Positions 1 through 7,144 are shown, counted from the stretch's first letter. The stretch: 8,368 nt of DNA from Verrucomicrobiota bacterium (GCA_009917805.1 RGES01000051.1:1-8368), one strand, 5' to 3'. Program-made: numbers and translations. The notes: a model not told the origin generated them from the letters alone.

Positions 1-1011
1 CACACCGAGGCCATCAACCATGAGCCGGCCATCTGCGCGATGCAGACCGGCAACCAGGTCGCCGGCCGCCCTTGCATCGGCTCCTGGGCCTCCTACGGCC
101 TCGGCTCCGAGAACGACAACCTCCCGAACTTCGTGGTGCTCATCGCCACGCCGACCAACCGCGAACAGGAGCAGGCCATCTCCTCCCGCCTCTGGTCCAG
201 CGGCTACCTCCCGAGCGAACATGCCGGCGTCTCCTTCCGCAGCAAAGGCGACCCGATCCTGTTCATCAACAACCCGCCCGGCGTCCCGGGCGACCTGCGC
301 AAGCAGACCATCGACGGCATCAACCAGCTCAACCGCCTCAACTACCAGGCCGTGGGCGACCCCGAGACGCATACGCGTATCCGCCAATACGAGATGGCCT
401 TCCGCATGCAGGCCTCGGTGCCCGAACTGACCGACCTCACGAAGGAGCCCGAGAGCACCTTCAAGCTCTACGGCGAAGAAGCCAGGAAGTCGGGCACGTT
501 CGCCAACAGCGTGCTGATGGCCCGCCGCCTCGCCGAACGTGGCGTCCGCTTCACGCAGATCTACCTCAACAACTGGGACCACCACAGCAACGCCGGCGGC
601 CGCATGCCGAGCCAGTGCAAGGACATCGACCAGGCCTGCCACGCCCTCATCGAGGACCTCAAGCAGCGCGGCATGTTCGACGACACGCTCATCGTGTGGG
701 GCGGAGAGTTCGGCCGCACCATCTACAGCCAGGGCGGGCTCTCCAAGGAAAACTACGGCCGCGACCACCACCCGCGCTGCTTCACGATGTGGATGGCCGG
801 CGGCGGCGCCAAGGGCGGCCGCATCTACGGCGAGACCGACGACTTCAGCTACAACATCGTCAAGGACCCGCTCCACATCTCGGACTTCCATGCCACGATC
901 ATGCACCTCATGGGCTACAACCATGAGCGCCTGACCTACAAGTTCCAGGGCCTCGACCAACGCCTCACCGGCGTCGAGGAACGCCGCGTCATCAAGGAAC
1001 TACTGACCTGA
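1..1011 (+). CDS. DUF1501 family protein, C-terminal part (5' end outside window)
   Basis: The reading frame is open from base 1 and stops at TGA 1009-1011, leaving 336 visible residues. Family members I know are usually about 450-480 residues, so roughly 100-140 N-terminal residues, often including a Tat signal, lie upstream. Visible landmarks, counted from the first codon: TEAINHEPAI at residues 2-11, WDHH at 192-195, GGEFGRT at 234-240, GRDHHP at 253-258, and a C-terminal DFHATIMHLMG stretch. These are hallmarks of DUF1501, a metal-site family within the alkaline phosphatase/sulfatase superfamily. Its biochemical role is not settled. In Planctomycetota and Verrucomicrobiota it is usually encoded beside DUF1549/DUF1553 cytochrome-type proteins, which may lie upstream here. 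Arginine is written almost only as CGC (I saw two CGT and one AGG), unlike the next gene. The gap to that gene is 52 bp. I am confident of the family, not of the function. Confidence 0.93.
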   Translation, partial: HTEAINHEPAICAMQTGNQVAGRPCIGSWASYGLGSENDNLPNFVVLIATPTNREQEQAISSRLWSSGYLPSEHAGVSFRSKGDPILFINNPPGVPGDLRKQTIDGINQLNRLNYQAVGDPETHTRIRQYEMAFRMQASVPELTDLTKEPESTFKLYGEEARKSGTFANSVLMARRLAERGVRFTQIYLNNWDHHSNAGGRMPSQCKDIDQACHALIEDLKQRGMFDDTLIVWGGEFGRTIYSQGGLSKENYGRDHHPRCFTMWMAGGGAKGGRIYGETDDFSYNIVKDPLHISDFHATIMHLMGYNHERLTYKFQGLDQRLTGVEERRVIKELLT

Positions 1012-1036
1012 AGGCTTCCAACCCCACCTGCAACTC

Positions 1037-1054
1037 ACTCCGCCTTGGCGGAGT
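1037..1054 (+). promoter_or_regulatory. Hairpin holding the ribosome binding site of the 1064 sulfatase
   Basis: ACTCCGCC (1037-1044) and GGCGGAGT (1047-1054) are perfect inverted repeats separated by TT. In RNA this would fold as a 7-bp stem closed by a CUUG loop. The right arm contains GGAG (1050-1053), 10 nt before the ATG at 1064, so the likely SD lies inside the stem. No T-run follows the stem, which argues against an ordinary rho-independent terminator. It could limit translation initiation of the sulfatase, protect the 3' end of the upstream message, or be chance in GC-rich DNA. The repeat is seen directly; the function is inference. Confidence 0.45.
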
Positions 1055-1063
1055 TGGTTCGCC

Positions 1064-2608
1064 ATGACCCTACGATTTCTCCCCGCCTTGCTCGCCCTGA
1101 TCGCCGGCGCCGCAATCCCGACCGGCGCGACCGAACGTCGACCCAACGTGCTCGTCGTCATCAATGACGACCAGAGCTGGCTCGAGTGCAGCGCTTACGG
1201 CAACAGTTCCGTCCGGACGGAGCACTTCGACCGCGTGGCCAAGGACGGCATATTATTCCGCCATGGCTATTGCTCGGCGCCCTCCTGTGCTCCCGCCCGG
1301 GCGGCGCTGCTCACCGGACGAAATTTCTGGGAGCTCGAGCAGGGGGCCATCATCCAGGCCTGGCTTCCGGCCAAATACGCCACGCTGCCCGAGCACCTCG
1401 ACCGTGCCGGCTACCGGACAGGATACACGGGCAAGGGCTGGGGGCCAGGCGTGAAGGAACCGACGGGAAAGCGAGCCGACCCGGCGGGACTTGCCTGGAA
1501 CAGCGCGCGCGTGAAGACGCCGGCGAAAGGCATCTCCCCCATCGACTACGTCGCCAACTTCCGCCTCTTCCTGGAGGACAAGCCCAAGGACAGCCCGTTC
1601 TACTTCTGGGCCGGACTCACCGAACCGCACGCGCCGTGGGGCCCGGACAACCACCAGAAACTGGGCGTCGGACTCGGAGACGTGAAGCTGCCCAAGTTCC
1701 TGCCTGACACCAAGGGCGTCCGCACCAGCCGGGCGAACTACCTCTACGAAGTCCAGCACGCCGACCGCACGCTCGGCGCGCTGCTCGCCGTACTGGAGGA
1801 GCGCGGCGAACTCGCCAACACCATCGTCATCGTGACCGCCGACAACGGCACGCCGGTGCCTCGGGCCAAGGCGAACGTCTACGACTGGGGCGTGCACGTG
1901 CCCCTCGCCGTCATGTGGCCGTCACGCGTACCAGGCGGACGCACCGTGACCGACTTCGTAGGATTCCCCGACCTCGCCCCGACCATCCTCGAGGCGGCCG
2001 GCCTGCCGGCCGTCCCGGAGATGACCGGACGCAGCCTGCTCCCCATCCTGCTCTCGAAGTCCGAAGGCCGGGTCGAAACCGCGCGCGACTTCACCGTGAA
2101 CGGCCTCGAATGGCACGGCAACCTGCCCCCGGTCGACATCGCCGCGCGGATGATCAGGGACGACCGCTACCAATACATCGTAAACTACAGCGCGACCCCG
2201 CGGGGCGACCCCAACGAGTTCGGCCGCAAGCCGGCGGCGAACTTCGAAGCCCATGCCCAGCGGCTCGACACCCTCCCCCTTCTCCGCGGCTATCCGGATC
2301 GGCCGGACATCAAGCCATACTTCGACCTCATCCTTTCTCCGCGACCGAGGGAGGAACTCTACGACTGCGTCGCGGACCCCGACCAGGTGCGCAACCTCGC
2401 CGACCAGCCGGAGTTCGCCGAGATCAAAGCCGCCTTGCGGTTGCGACTGGAGGCATACCAGAAACGCACCGGTGACCCGCGCATCACGGGCGACATGGCC
2501 CTGTTCACCGCGACCCAGCGCTACGTCGAGAAGCGCAAGGCGGCGGGCTATGACGACGAAGAACGTCACGACCCCAAGGCCGACGCCTCCAAGAAGAAAT
2601 CGAAATGA
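1064..2608 (+). CDS. Secreted type I sulfatase, heparan N-sulfatase (SGSH)-like
   Basis: This 514-residue protein should hydrolyse sulfate esters or N-sulfates outside the cytoplasm. Residues 1 to about 22 form a signal peptide with hydrophobic core LPALLALIAGAA. Metal ligands are D35-D36 (INDDQ) and D260-N261 (TADNG). The formylglycine site is C75 in CAPAR (75-79), followed by AALLTG. H189 lies in EPHAPW and K269 in PRAKANVYDWG, both expected active-site positions. The second sulfatase signature reads GYTGKGWGPG (120-129): K124 is kept, but the usual GKWH histidine is absent. This variant, together with PRAKANVYD and the RPREELYD segment near the C-terminus, is what I recall from bacterial SGSH-like sulfatases. 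The C-terminus is lysine-rich. GGAG sits 10 nt before the ATG. The stop overlaps the next start by ATGA, implying translational coupling. Codon use is mixed (CGA, CGG and AGG arginines; ATA TTA near 1250). Sulfatase function is near certain; N-sulfatase specificity is a guess. Confidence 0.93.
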   Translation: MTLRFLPALLALIAGAAIPTGATERRPNVLVVINDDQSWLECSAYGNSSVRTEHFDRVAKDGILFRHGYCSAPSCAPARAALLTGRNFWELEQGAIIQAWLPAKYATLPEHLDRAGYRTGYTGKGWGPGVKEPTGKRADPAGLAWNSARVKTPAKGISPIDYVANFRLFLEDKPKDSPFYFWAGLTEPHAPWGPDNHQKLGVGLGDVKLPKFLPDTKGVRTSRANYLYEVQHADRTLGALLAVLEERGELANTIVIVTADNGTPVPRAKANVYDWGVHVPLAVMWPSRVPGGRTVTDFVGFPDLAPTILEAAGLPAVPEMTGRSLLPILLSKSEGRVETARDFTVNGLEWHGNLPPVDIAARMIRDDRYQYIVNYSATPRGDPNEFGRKPAANFEAHAQRLDTLPLLRGYPDRPDIKPYFDLILSPRPREELYDCVADPDQVRNLADQPEFAEIKAALRLRLEAYQKRTGDPRITGDMALFTATQRYVEKRKAAGYDDEERHDPKADASKKKSK

Positions 2609-4062
2609 AATCCCTGATCACCCTTTGCCTGCTGGCCGCCGCCACCTTGTTCGGCGCCGATTCTCCGCGTAAGCCGAACGTCATCTTCATCCTGACCGAC
2701 GACCTCGGCTGGGGGGACGCAGGATACCTGGGCCACCCCCTCGCCCGCACCCCGAACCTCGACCGGCTGTCCAAGGAAGGCACCGTGATCCGCAATTTTT
2801 ACGTCAACGGTCCCGTCTGCTCGCCGAGCAGGGCGGCCTTCATGACCGGACAATATCCGGCCCGCCTAGGCTTCCACCACATCACCAGCCGGCCGGACGT
2901 CAACCAGCAGAGGCGGGTGCCTGATTGGATGAACCCCGAGGTGACGACCATCGCCGATGTCTTCAAGCGGGCGGGTTACTCCACGGGTCATTTCGGCAAA
3001 TGGCACCTGGGCAAGTACGGAGAATCACCGGTCCCGGCCGCCTATGGTTTCGACCGTTCGGCGGTCGTCAGCGGCCCCGGGGAACAGCTCGGCGACAAGA
3101 AAGCGGTCGCGGGCGAGGACCCGTTCCGTGTCACGCAACTGAGCTTCGACCGCGCCATCGCCTTCATGAGGGAGCAGAAGGAAAGCCCGTTCTATCTCAA
3201 CGTCTGGTCGTCGCTACCCCACGCCCCCCTGCGGCCCAGTCCCGAGCAACGCAACGCTTACCGCGCTACGAAGCCGGACCCGAAAGGCTTCGGCAAATGG
3301 ATGGGCGAATACATCGAGGCTGCCAGATCTCCCGCGGAGCAGATGAAAACCTACCTCGCCGCCCTGGCCGAAGTGGACCGGCAGGTCGGCCGTCTGCGCC
3401 AAGCCCTCGACGAGCTTCGGCTCGCCGACCGGACGATCATCATCTTCTCGAGCGATAACGGACCCGAAGATTACCACGTCGGCAACGCCGCCAACGCAGG
3501 CATGGGTTCGCCTGGCATCCTGCGCGGACGCAAACGCAGCCTCTACGAAGGCGGCATCCGGGTGCCGTTCATCGCCGTCTGGCCTGACAGGATTCCCGCC
3601 GGCCGCACCGACGACGAGACCATCATGTCCGGAGCCGACCTGATGCCCAGTCTCGCCACCCTGGCCGACATCCCCTGCGAAGCCCCGGGTATCGACGGCG
3701 AAGACCTAAGCGCCGCCTTGCTAGGCAAACCTGTCGCACGCCGCCGGCCGCTTCACTGGGAGTGGTTCTTCGAGGTCATGGGCAACCCCTCCTACTTCGC
3801 GCCCCCGCTCGCGGTGCGCGACGGAAGGTGGAAGTTCTATTGCGACTACGCCGGGGGCGCCACGGAGCTTTACGACGTGGGCAGCGACCCCTCCGAACTC
3901 AGCAATCTGGCCGCGCAACAACCCGAGGTGGTGAATCGTCTCCGCGCCGCCGCGCTTGCCTGGGTCAAATCTCTCCCCCCCGCCGAGCTCCGCGACGCCG
4001 TCGCCAAGGGCGCCGATCGCATGAAGCTCCTGGACATAACCGAGGTCCGCACATCCAAATAA
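2605..4062 (+). CDS. Secreted type I sulfatase, GALNS/arylsulfatase A-like
   Basis: This 485-residue sulfatase begins inside the previous gene's stop codon (ATGA, 2605-2608). Only a weak AAGAAG lies upstream, so coupled translation is likely. Residues 1 to about 18 are a signal peptide. All core catalytic positions are present: D32-D33 (LTDDLGWGD), formylglycine cysteine C72 in CSPSR (72-76) followed by AAFMTG, K132 and H134 in GKWHLG, H206 in LPHAPL, D284-N285 in SSDNGPEDY, and K310 in RGRKRSLYEGG. The GNAANAGMGSPG segment after the SSDNG motif resembles bacterial proteins annotated as N-acetylgalactosamine-6-sulfatase. The C-terminal domain (RWKFYCDYA, ELYD) is complete, and there is no EF-hand tail. 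The sulfatase at 5492 is a clear paralog: 2677-2720 and 5558-5601 match at 43 of 44 bases. Activity requires a formylglycine-generating enzyme encoded elsewhere. Substrate is unknown; a sulfated sugar polymer is likely. Confidence 0.95.
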   Translation: MKSLITLCLLAAATLFGADSPRKPNVIFILTDDLGWGDAGYLGHPLARTPNLDRLSKEGTVIRNFYVNGPVCSPSRAAFMTGQYPARLGFHHITSRPDVNQQRRVPDWMNPEVTTIADVFKRAGYSTGHFGKWHLGKYGESPVPAAYGFDRSAVVSGPGEQLGDKKAVAGEDPFRVTQLSFDRAIAFMREQKESPFYLNVWSSLPHAPLRPSPEQRNAYRATKPDPKGFGKWMGEYIEAARSPAEQMKTYLAALAEVDRQVGRLRQALDELRLADRTIIIFSSDNGPEDYHVGNAANAGMGSPGILRGRKRSLYEGGIRVPFIAVWPDRIPAGRTDDETIMSGADLMPSLATLADIPCEAPGIDGEDLSAALLGKPVARRRPLHWEWFFEVMGNPSYFAPPLAVRDGRWKFYCDYAGGATELYDVGSDPSELSNLAAQQPEVVNRLRAAALAWVKSLPPAELRDAVAKGADRMKLLDITEVRTSK

Positions 4063-4151
4063 GAATCCGCATCACCCAGCACCTCCTGAAGGTCCTCCGA
4101 ACATCGCGAAGCGTGCATTCACGGAAGAATGAAACCAAGGCGAGAAGAGCG

Positions 4152-4169
4152 GGGTTCCCTAAGGAGCCC
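4152..4169 (+). promoter_or_regulatory. Strong Shine-Dalgarno inside a short hairpin, before the 4178 hydrolase
   Basis: AAGGAG (4161-4166) lies 11 nt before the ATG at 4178 and is the best SD in the window, which supports that start. It overlaps a 7-bp stem: GGGTTCC (4152-4158) pairs with GGAGCCC (4163-4169), with one G-U pair and a CTAA loop. The rest of the 115-bp gap 4063-4177 shows no convincing promoter and no terminator with a T-run; CGTG/CACG (4112-4123) is too short to call. The separate SD and the gap suggest independent translation initiation, and possibly a second promoter, for the hydrolase. Confidence 0.5.
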
Positions 4170-4177
4170 ATCAAAAC

Positions 4178-5329
4178 ATGAAGACTACCCATCTGGCAGC
4201 CCTGCTGGCATGCGTTGCATCCTGCCTGAGCGCGCAACCCGCGCCCAGGCCAGCCCTCCCTTCGCCCTCTCCGCAAGACCACAAGGCCCACCGTGACCTG
4301 GCTTACGTCGAGAACGGGCACGAGCGTCAGAAGCTGGACCTTTATCTTCCGGAAAAACCGGCCGGTCCGCTGCCGCTGATCATCTGGATCCACGGCGGCG
4401 GATGGCAGAACGGAAGCAAGGAGAACTGCCCGCCGCTCAGGGACGGTTACACCGGGCGCGGGTTCGCGATCGCAAGCATCAACTACCGCCTGAGCGGACA
4501 TGCGACTTTCCCTGCGCAGATCGAGGACTGCAAGGCGGCCGTCCGTTGGCTGCGTGCGCACGCCAAGGAATACGGGCTTGATCCCGGAAGATTCGGCGCC
4601 TGGGGCAGCTCGGCCGGGGGTCACCTGGTCGCACTTCTCGGAACCAGCGGAGACTTCCAAGCTTTCGACGTCGGCGCGAACCTTGGCCACTCAAGCCGGG
4701 TCCAGGCCGTGTGCGACTACTACGGGCCGACCGACTTCACGGTCTTAGTCACCACCCCGGGATACGCAAGCCACGCGGCGGCGACCTCGCCCGAGTCGAA
4801 GCTCCTCGGCGGCGCAGTGAAGGAAAACCCTGAGAGGGCCGCCCGGGCCAATCCCGTCGCCTACGTGAGCAAGGACGATCCGGCGTTTCTCATCTTGCAC
4901 GGAGACAAGGACGCCACCGTGCCGATCAACCAAAGCCAGCTCCTCTATGACGCCCTGAAAAAGACGGGGGTGGACGTTCATTTTCACACCATCAAGGGCG
5001 CAGGGCACGGCCAAGGCTTCGGCGGGCCGGAAATCGGACCCATGGCAGCCGCCTTTTTCGAGCGAATGCTCAAGACATCGCCTCCGTCGTCGAACCTGGG
5101 TCCGGCGAAGACTTCCGACAGCCTCGCCCCGGTCGATCCCGCCGGACCCCAAGGCAAAGCCGCGGCCAAGAAAGCTTCGGGCGGCATGAGTTGGGAAAAG
5201 CTTCGACGCATCGAAGGCGTCGAGGATGACGGTCGCATACAACGCAGCCAATTCAAAGGACCTGCCGGCCTGTTCGAACGCCTCGACCGGAACGCAGACG
5301 GCTTTCTGTCAAAATCCGACTTCGAATAA
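4178..5329 (+). CDS. Secreted alpha/beta hydrolase (esterase type) with C-terminal EF-hand
   Basis: This 383-residue secreted hydrolase probably removes acetyl or other ester groups from a glycan. Residues 1-19 form a signal peptide. The alpha/beta hydrolase domain spans about 40-300. The oxyanion-hole motif HGGGW is at 72-76, nucleophile S145 in GSSAGGH (143-149), the acid D245 in HGDKDATVP (241-249), and H277 in GAGHG, giving a complete Ser-Asp-His triad. The pattern matches BD-FAE/acetyl-esterase-like hydrolases. A linker (about 300-340, rich in A, P and K) leads to a C-terminal EF-hand: loop D370, N372, D374, G375, ending at D381, two residues before the C-terminus. Asp rather than Glu at loop position 12 is a known variant linked with altered Mg/Ca preference. 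A preceding segment, EGVEDDGRIQRSQF (345-358), looks like a degenerate first hand lacking the position-1 Asp. Codon use is mixed, as in the two upstream sulfatases. Esterase activity is likely; the substrate is unknown. Confidence 0.92.
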   Translation: MKTTHLAALLACVASCLSAQPAPRPALPSPSPQDHKAHRDLAYVENGHERQKLDLYLPEKPAGPLPLIIWIHGGGWQNGSKENCPPLRDGYTGRGFAIASINYRLSGHATFPAQIEDCKAAVRWLRAHAKEYGLDPGRFGAWGSSAGGHLVALLGTSGDFQAFDVGANLGHSSRVQAVCDYYGPTDFTVLVTTPGYASHAAATSPESKLLGGAVKENPERAARANPVAYVSKDDPAFLILHGDKDATVPINQSQLLYDALKKTGVDVHFHTIKGAGHGQGFGGPEIGPMAAAFFERMLKTSPPSSNLGPAKTSDSLAPVDPAGPQGKAAAKKASGGMSWEKLRRIEGVEDDGRIQRSQFKGPAGLFERLDRNADGFLSKSDFE

Positions 5330-5395
5330 CCATGGTATCCTCATCTTACCTCTGTTCACAGGCGAAGCCCGCCCAGTCGACGAATCACAACGCCA

Positions 5396-5452
5396 GCGGG
5401 CACCCGCCTCGGCGCAAGGGTATTCTGAGAAATACAGCTCCAAGGATCCTTG
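5396..5452. promoter_or_regulatory. Cluster of three small inverted repeats in the 5330-5491 gap
   Basis: The 162-bp gap between the EF-hand hydrolase and the next sulfatase contains three inverted repeats within 57 bp. GCGGG/CCCGC (5396-5407) has a CA spacer. GTATT/AATAC (5420-5435) has a 6-nt loop. CAAGGATCCTTG (5441-5452) is a perfect 12-bp palindrome. None is followed by a clear T-run, so I do not call a terminator, and I see no convincing -35/-10 pair. The palindrome, 39 bp before the ATG at 5492, is shaped like a dimeric regulator's operator. It could also be chance. Apart from these repeats I recognise nothing in the gap. Confidence 0.35.
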
Positions 5453-5491
5453 AGGTCGCCCCATAGGCAAGCCATCCAAGAATTCCCACCG

Positions 5492-7129
5492 ATGAAGTCC
5501 TATCTCACCCTGCTCTCACTGCTCCTGCTCACGCTGACCGCCGTCGCGCGCCCGCCCAACGTCATCTTCATCCTGACCGACGACCTGGGCTGGGGGGACG
5601 CGAAGTTCGCCGGCCATCCGTACGTCAAGACGCCCAACCTCGACCGGCTGGCCAAGGAAGGGACCTGGTTCCGCCAGTTCTACGTCGCCGCCACGGTCTG
5701 CTCGCCCAGCCGTACGGCGTTCATGACCTCCCACTATCCGGCGCGTCACCTGATCCATGGCCACTTCGCCTCGCATGATCAGAACGCCGCTCGCTCGATG
5801 CCGGACTGGCTCGACGCCGACGTCACCACCCTGCCCGACCTCCTGAAGCAAGCCGGTTACGCCACCGCGCACTTCGGCAAATGGCACCTCGGACAAGGGA
5901 CGGGCGCACCGGCTCCGGAGGCCTACGGATTCGATGTCTCCAAGACCGTCAACTCCAACGGACCGTCGCTCGGCGACGAAGGCAAGGAGCCCTACTTCCG
6001 GGCACGCTCGACGGCGCTGATGGTCGACGAGACGATCAAGTTCGCCCAGGCGAACAAAGATCGCCCGTTCTACGTCAACCTCTGGACCCTCGTCCCGCAT
6101 GCCCCCCTTAAGCCGACCCCCGAGCAGCTCGCGGTCTACGCCGACCTTCAGCCCAAGGCGGATGACCCGGCCTTCGGCGAATGGATGCAGAAATACCTCG
6201 GCAAGGCCAAGGACCTGCGCTCCCAGATGCAGGTCTTCTGCGCTTCGGTCACCGACCTCGACACCCAGGTGGGCCGCCTGCTGGATTCCCTCGACCAGCT
6301 GGGCCTGACCAACGACACGCTGATCTTCTTCTCCAGCGACAACGGTCCCGAAGATTACCGCATCGGCAACGCCGCCAACGCCGGCGTCGGCAGCCCCGGC
6401 CCCCTTCGCGCCCGCAAACGCAGCATGCATGAAGGCGGCGTCCGCACCTTCGGTCTCGTCCGCTGGCCCGGCAAGGTGCCGGCCGGACGCGTGGAAGAAA
6501 ACGCCGTCGTCGGCGGGGTCGATTTCCTCCCCACCATCGCCGCCCTCGCCGGCGTGAAAGTCCCGGCCGCCCTCGCGCCCGACGGCGAAGACAAGTCCGC
6601 CCTCTGGCTCGGCGCCGCCGCGGCCGCTCGCACCCGCCCGCTCTACTGGGAATGGATCTCCGGCGTCCAAGGCCCCGAGGACGGCTACATGCCGCCGCCC
6701 CTCTGCGTCCGCGACGGACAGTGGAAACTCTTCGTGAAGCATGACGGTCAGGGCGCCCAGCTGTTCGACATCCCCAAGGACGCCGCCGAAAAGAACGATG
6801 TCGCCGCGGCGCATCCCGAAGTCGTCAAGGAGCTCACCGCCAAGGCGCTCGCCTGGGCCAAGACCCTGCCCGCCAGCCCGGCCCGCGACAAGTTCGCCGC
6901 CGGCGGCGCCGTGCGCACGACCCCGCGCACAGGCGCCAAGACGAAAGCCTCCCTCGACCGACCGAAGATCTTCGCCGGTTGGGACAAGGATAACGACGGC
7001 TTCCTGAGCAAGGAGGAATTCATCCCGCATATGGCCGACCAGGCCGACGCCCCGGCCCGCTTCGTCCGCTTCGACAAGGACAAAGACGGACGCCTCTCGA
7101 AAGAAGAGTTCGTCGCCGCCGGCAAATAA
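5492..7129 (+). CDS. Secreted GALNS-like type I sulfatase with two C-terminal EF-hands
   Basis: ATG 5492 is chosen because a signal peptide (MKSYLTLLSLLLLTLTAVA) begins there. An in-frame TTG at 5450 would add 14 polar residues ahead of it. No SD is visible. The protein has 545 residues. Catalytic positions are D30-D31 (LTDDLGWGD), C70 in CSPSR (70-74), K130 and H132 in GKWHLG, H203 in VPHAPL, D283-N284 in SSDNGPEDY, and K309 in RARKRSMHEGG. After CSPSR the sequence reads TAFMTS, where the sulfatase signature normally has G in place of the S at residue 80. The sulfatase domain ends near 465 and a basic linker follows. Two canonical EF-hand loops close the protein: D498-E509 (D498, D500, D502, G503, E509) and D528-E539 (D528, D530, D532, G533, E539). 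The sulfatase part is paralogous to the protein at 2605, which lacks the tail. Arginine codons are almost all CGC. The next gene starts 15 bp downstream. Confidence 0.95.
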   Translation: MKSYLTLLSLLLLTLTAVARPPNVIFILTDDLGWGDAKFAGHPYVKTPNLDRLAKEGTWFRQFYVAATVCSPSRTAFMTSHYPARHLIHGHFASHDQNAARSMPDWLDADVTTLPDLLKQAGYATAHFGKWHLGQGTGAPAPEAYGFDVSKTVNSNGPSLGDEGKEPYFRARSTALMVDETIKFAQANKDRPFYVNLWTLVPHAPLKPTPEQLAVYADLQPKADDPAFGEWMQKYLGKAKDLRSQMQVFCASVTDLDTQVGRLLDSLDQLGLTNDTLIFFSSDNGPEDYRIGNAANAGVGSPGPLRARKRSMHEGGVRTFGLVRWPGKVPAGRVEENAVVGGVDFLPTIAALAGVKVPAALAPDGEDKSALWLGAAAAARTRPLYWEWISGVQGPEDGYMPPPLCVRDGQWKLFVKHDGQGAQLFDIPKDAAEKNDVAAAHPEVVKELTAKALAWAKTLPASPARDKFAAGGAVRTTPRTGAKTKASLDRPKIFAGWDKDNDGFLSKEEFIPHMADQADAPARFVRFDKDKDGRLSKEEFVAAGK

Positions 7130-7144
7130 GATTCAAACCTCATC

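Noticed and set aside
1037..1054. Rho-independent terminator after the DUF1501 gene
   Set aside because: The stem is strong, but no T-run follows and the stem overlaps the likely ribosome binding site of the next gene.
1253..1897. Antisense open frame within the SGSH-like sulfatase
   Set aside because: The + strand frame carries the complete set of sulfatase catalytic residues across this span; the reverse frame has no recognisable motif.
3965..4690. Antisense open frame crossing the 4063-4177 gap
   Set aside because: It runs across two solid + strand genes and shows no signal peptide or known motif; its arginine- and glycine-rich content fits a shadow frame.
5450..5491. TTG start extending the second GALNS-like sulfatase by 14 residues
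   Set aside because: The added residues are polar and precede a textbook signal peptide that begins at ATG 5492.
2677..5601. Near-identical 44-base segments (2677-2720 and 5558-5601) as a mobile or recombination repeat
   Set aside because: They encode the same conserved metal-binding motif NVIFILTDDLGWGD; shared ancestry plus biased codons explain the match without a separate element.
5516..7030. Antisense open frame of about 500 codons opposite the EF-hand sulfatase
   Set aside because: It is the complement of a strongly supported sulfatase, has no recognisable domain and shows the composition expected from GC-rich codon bias read backwards.
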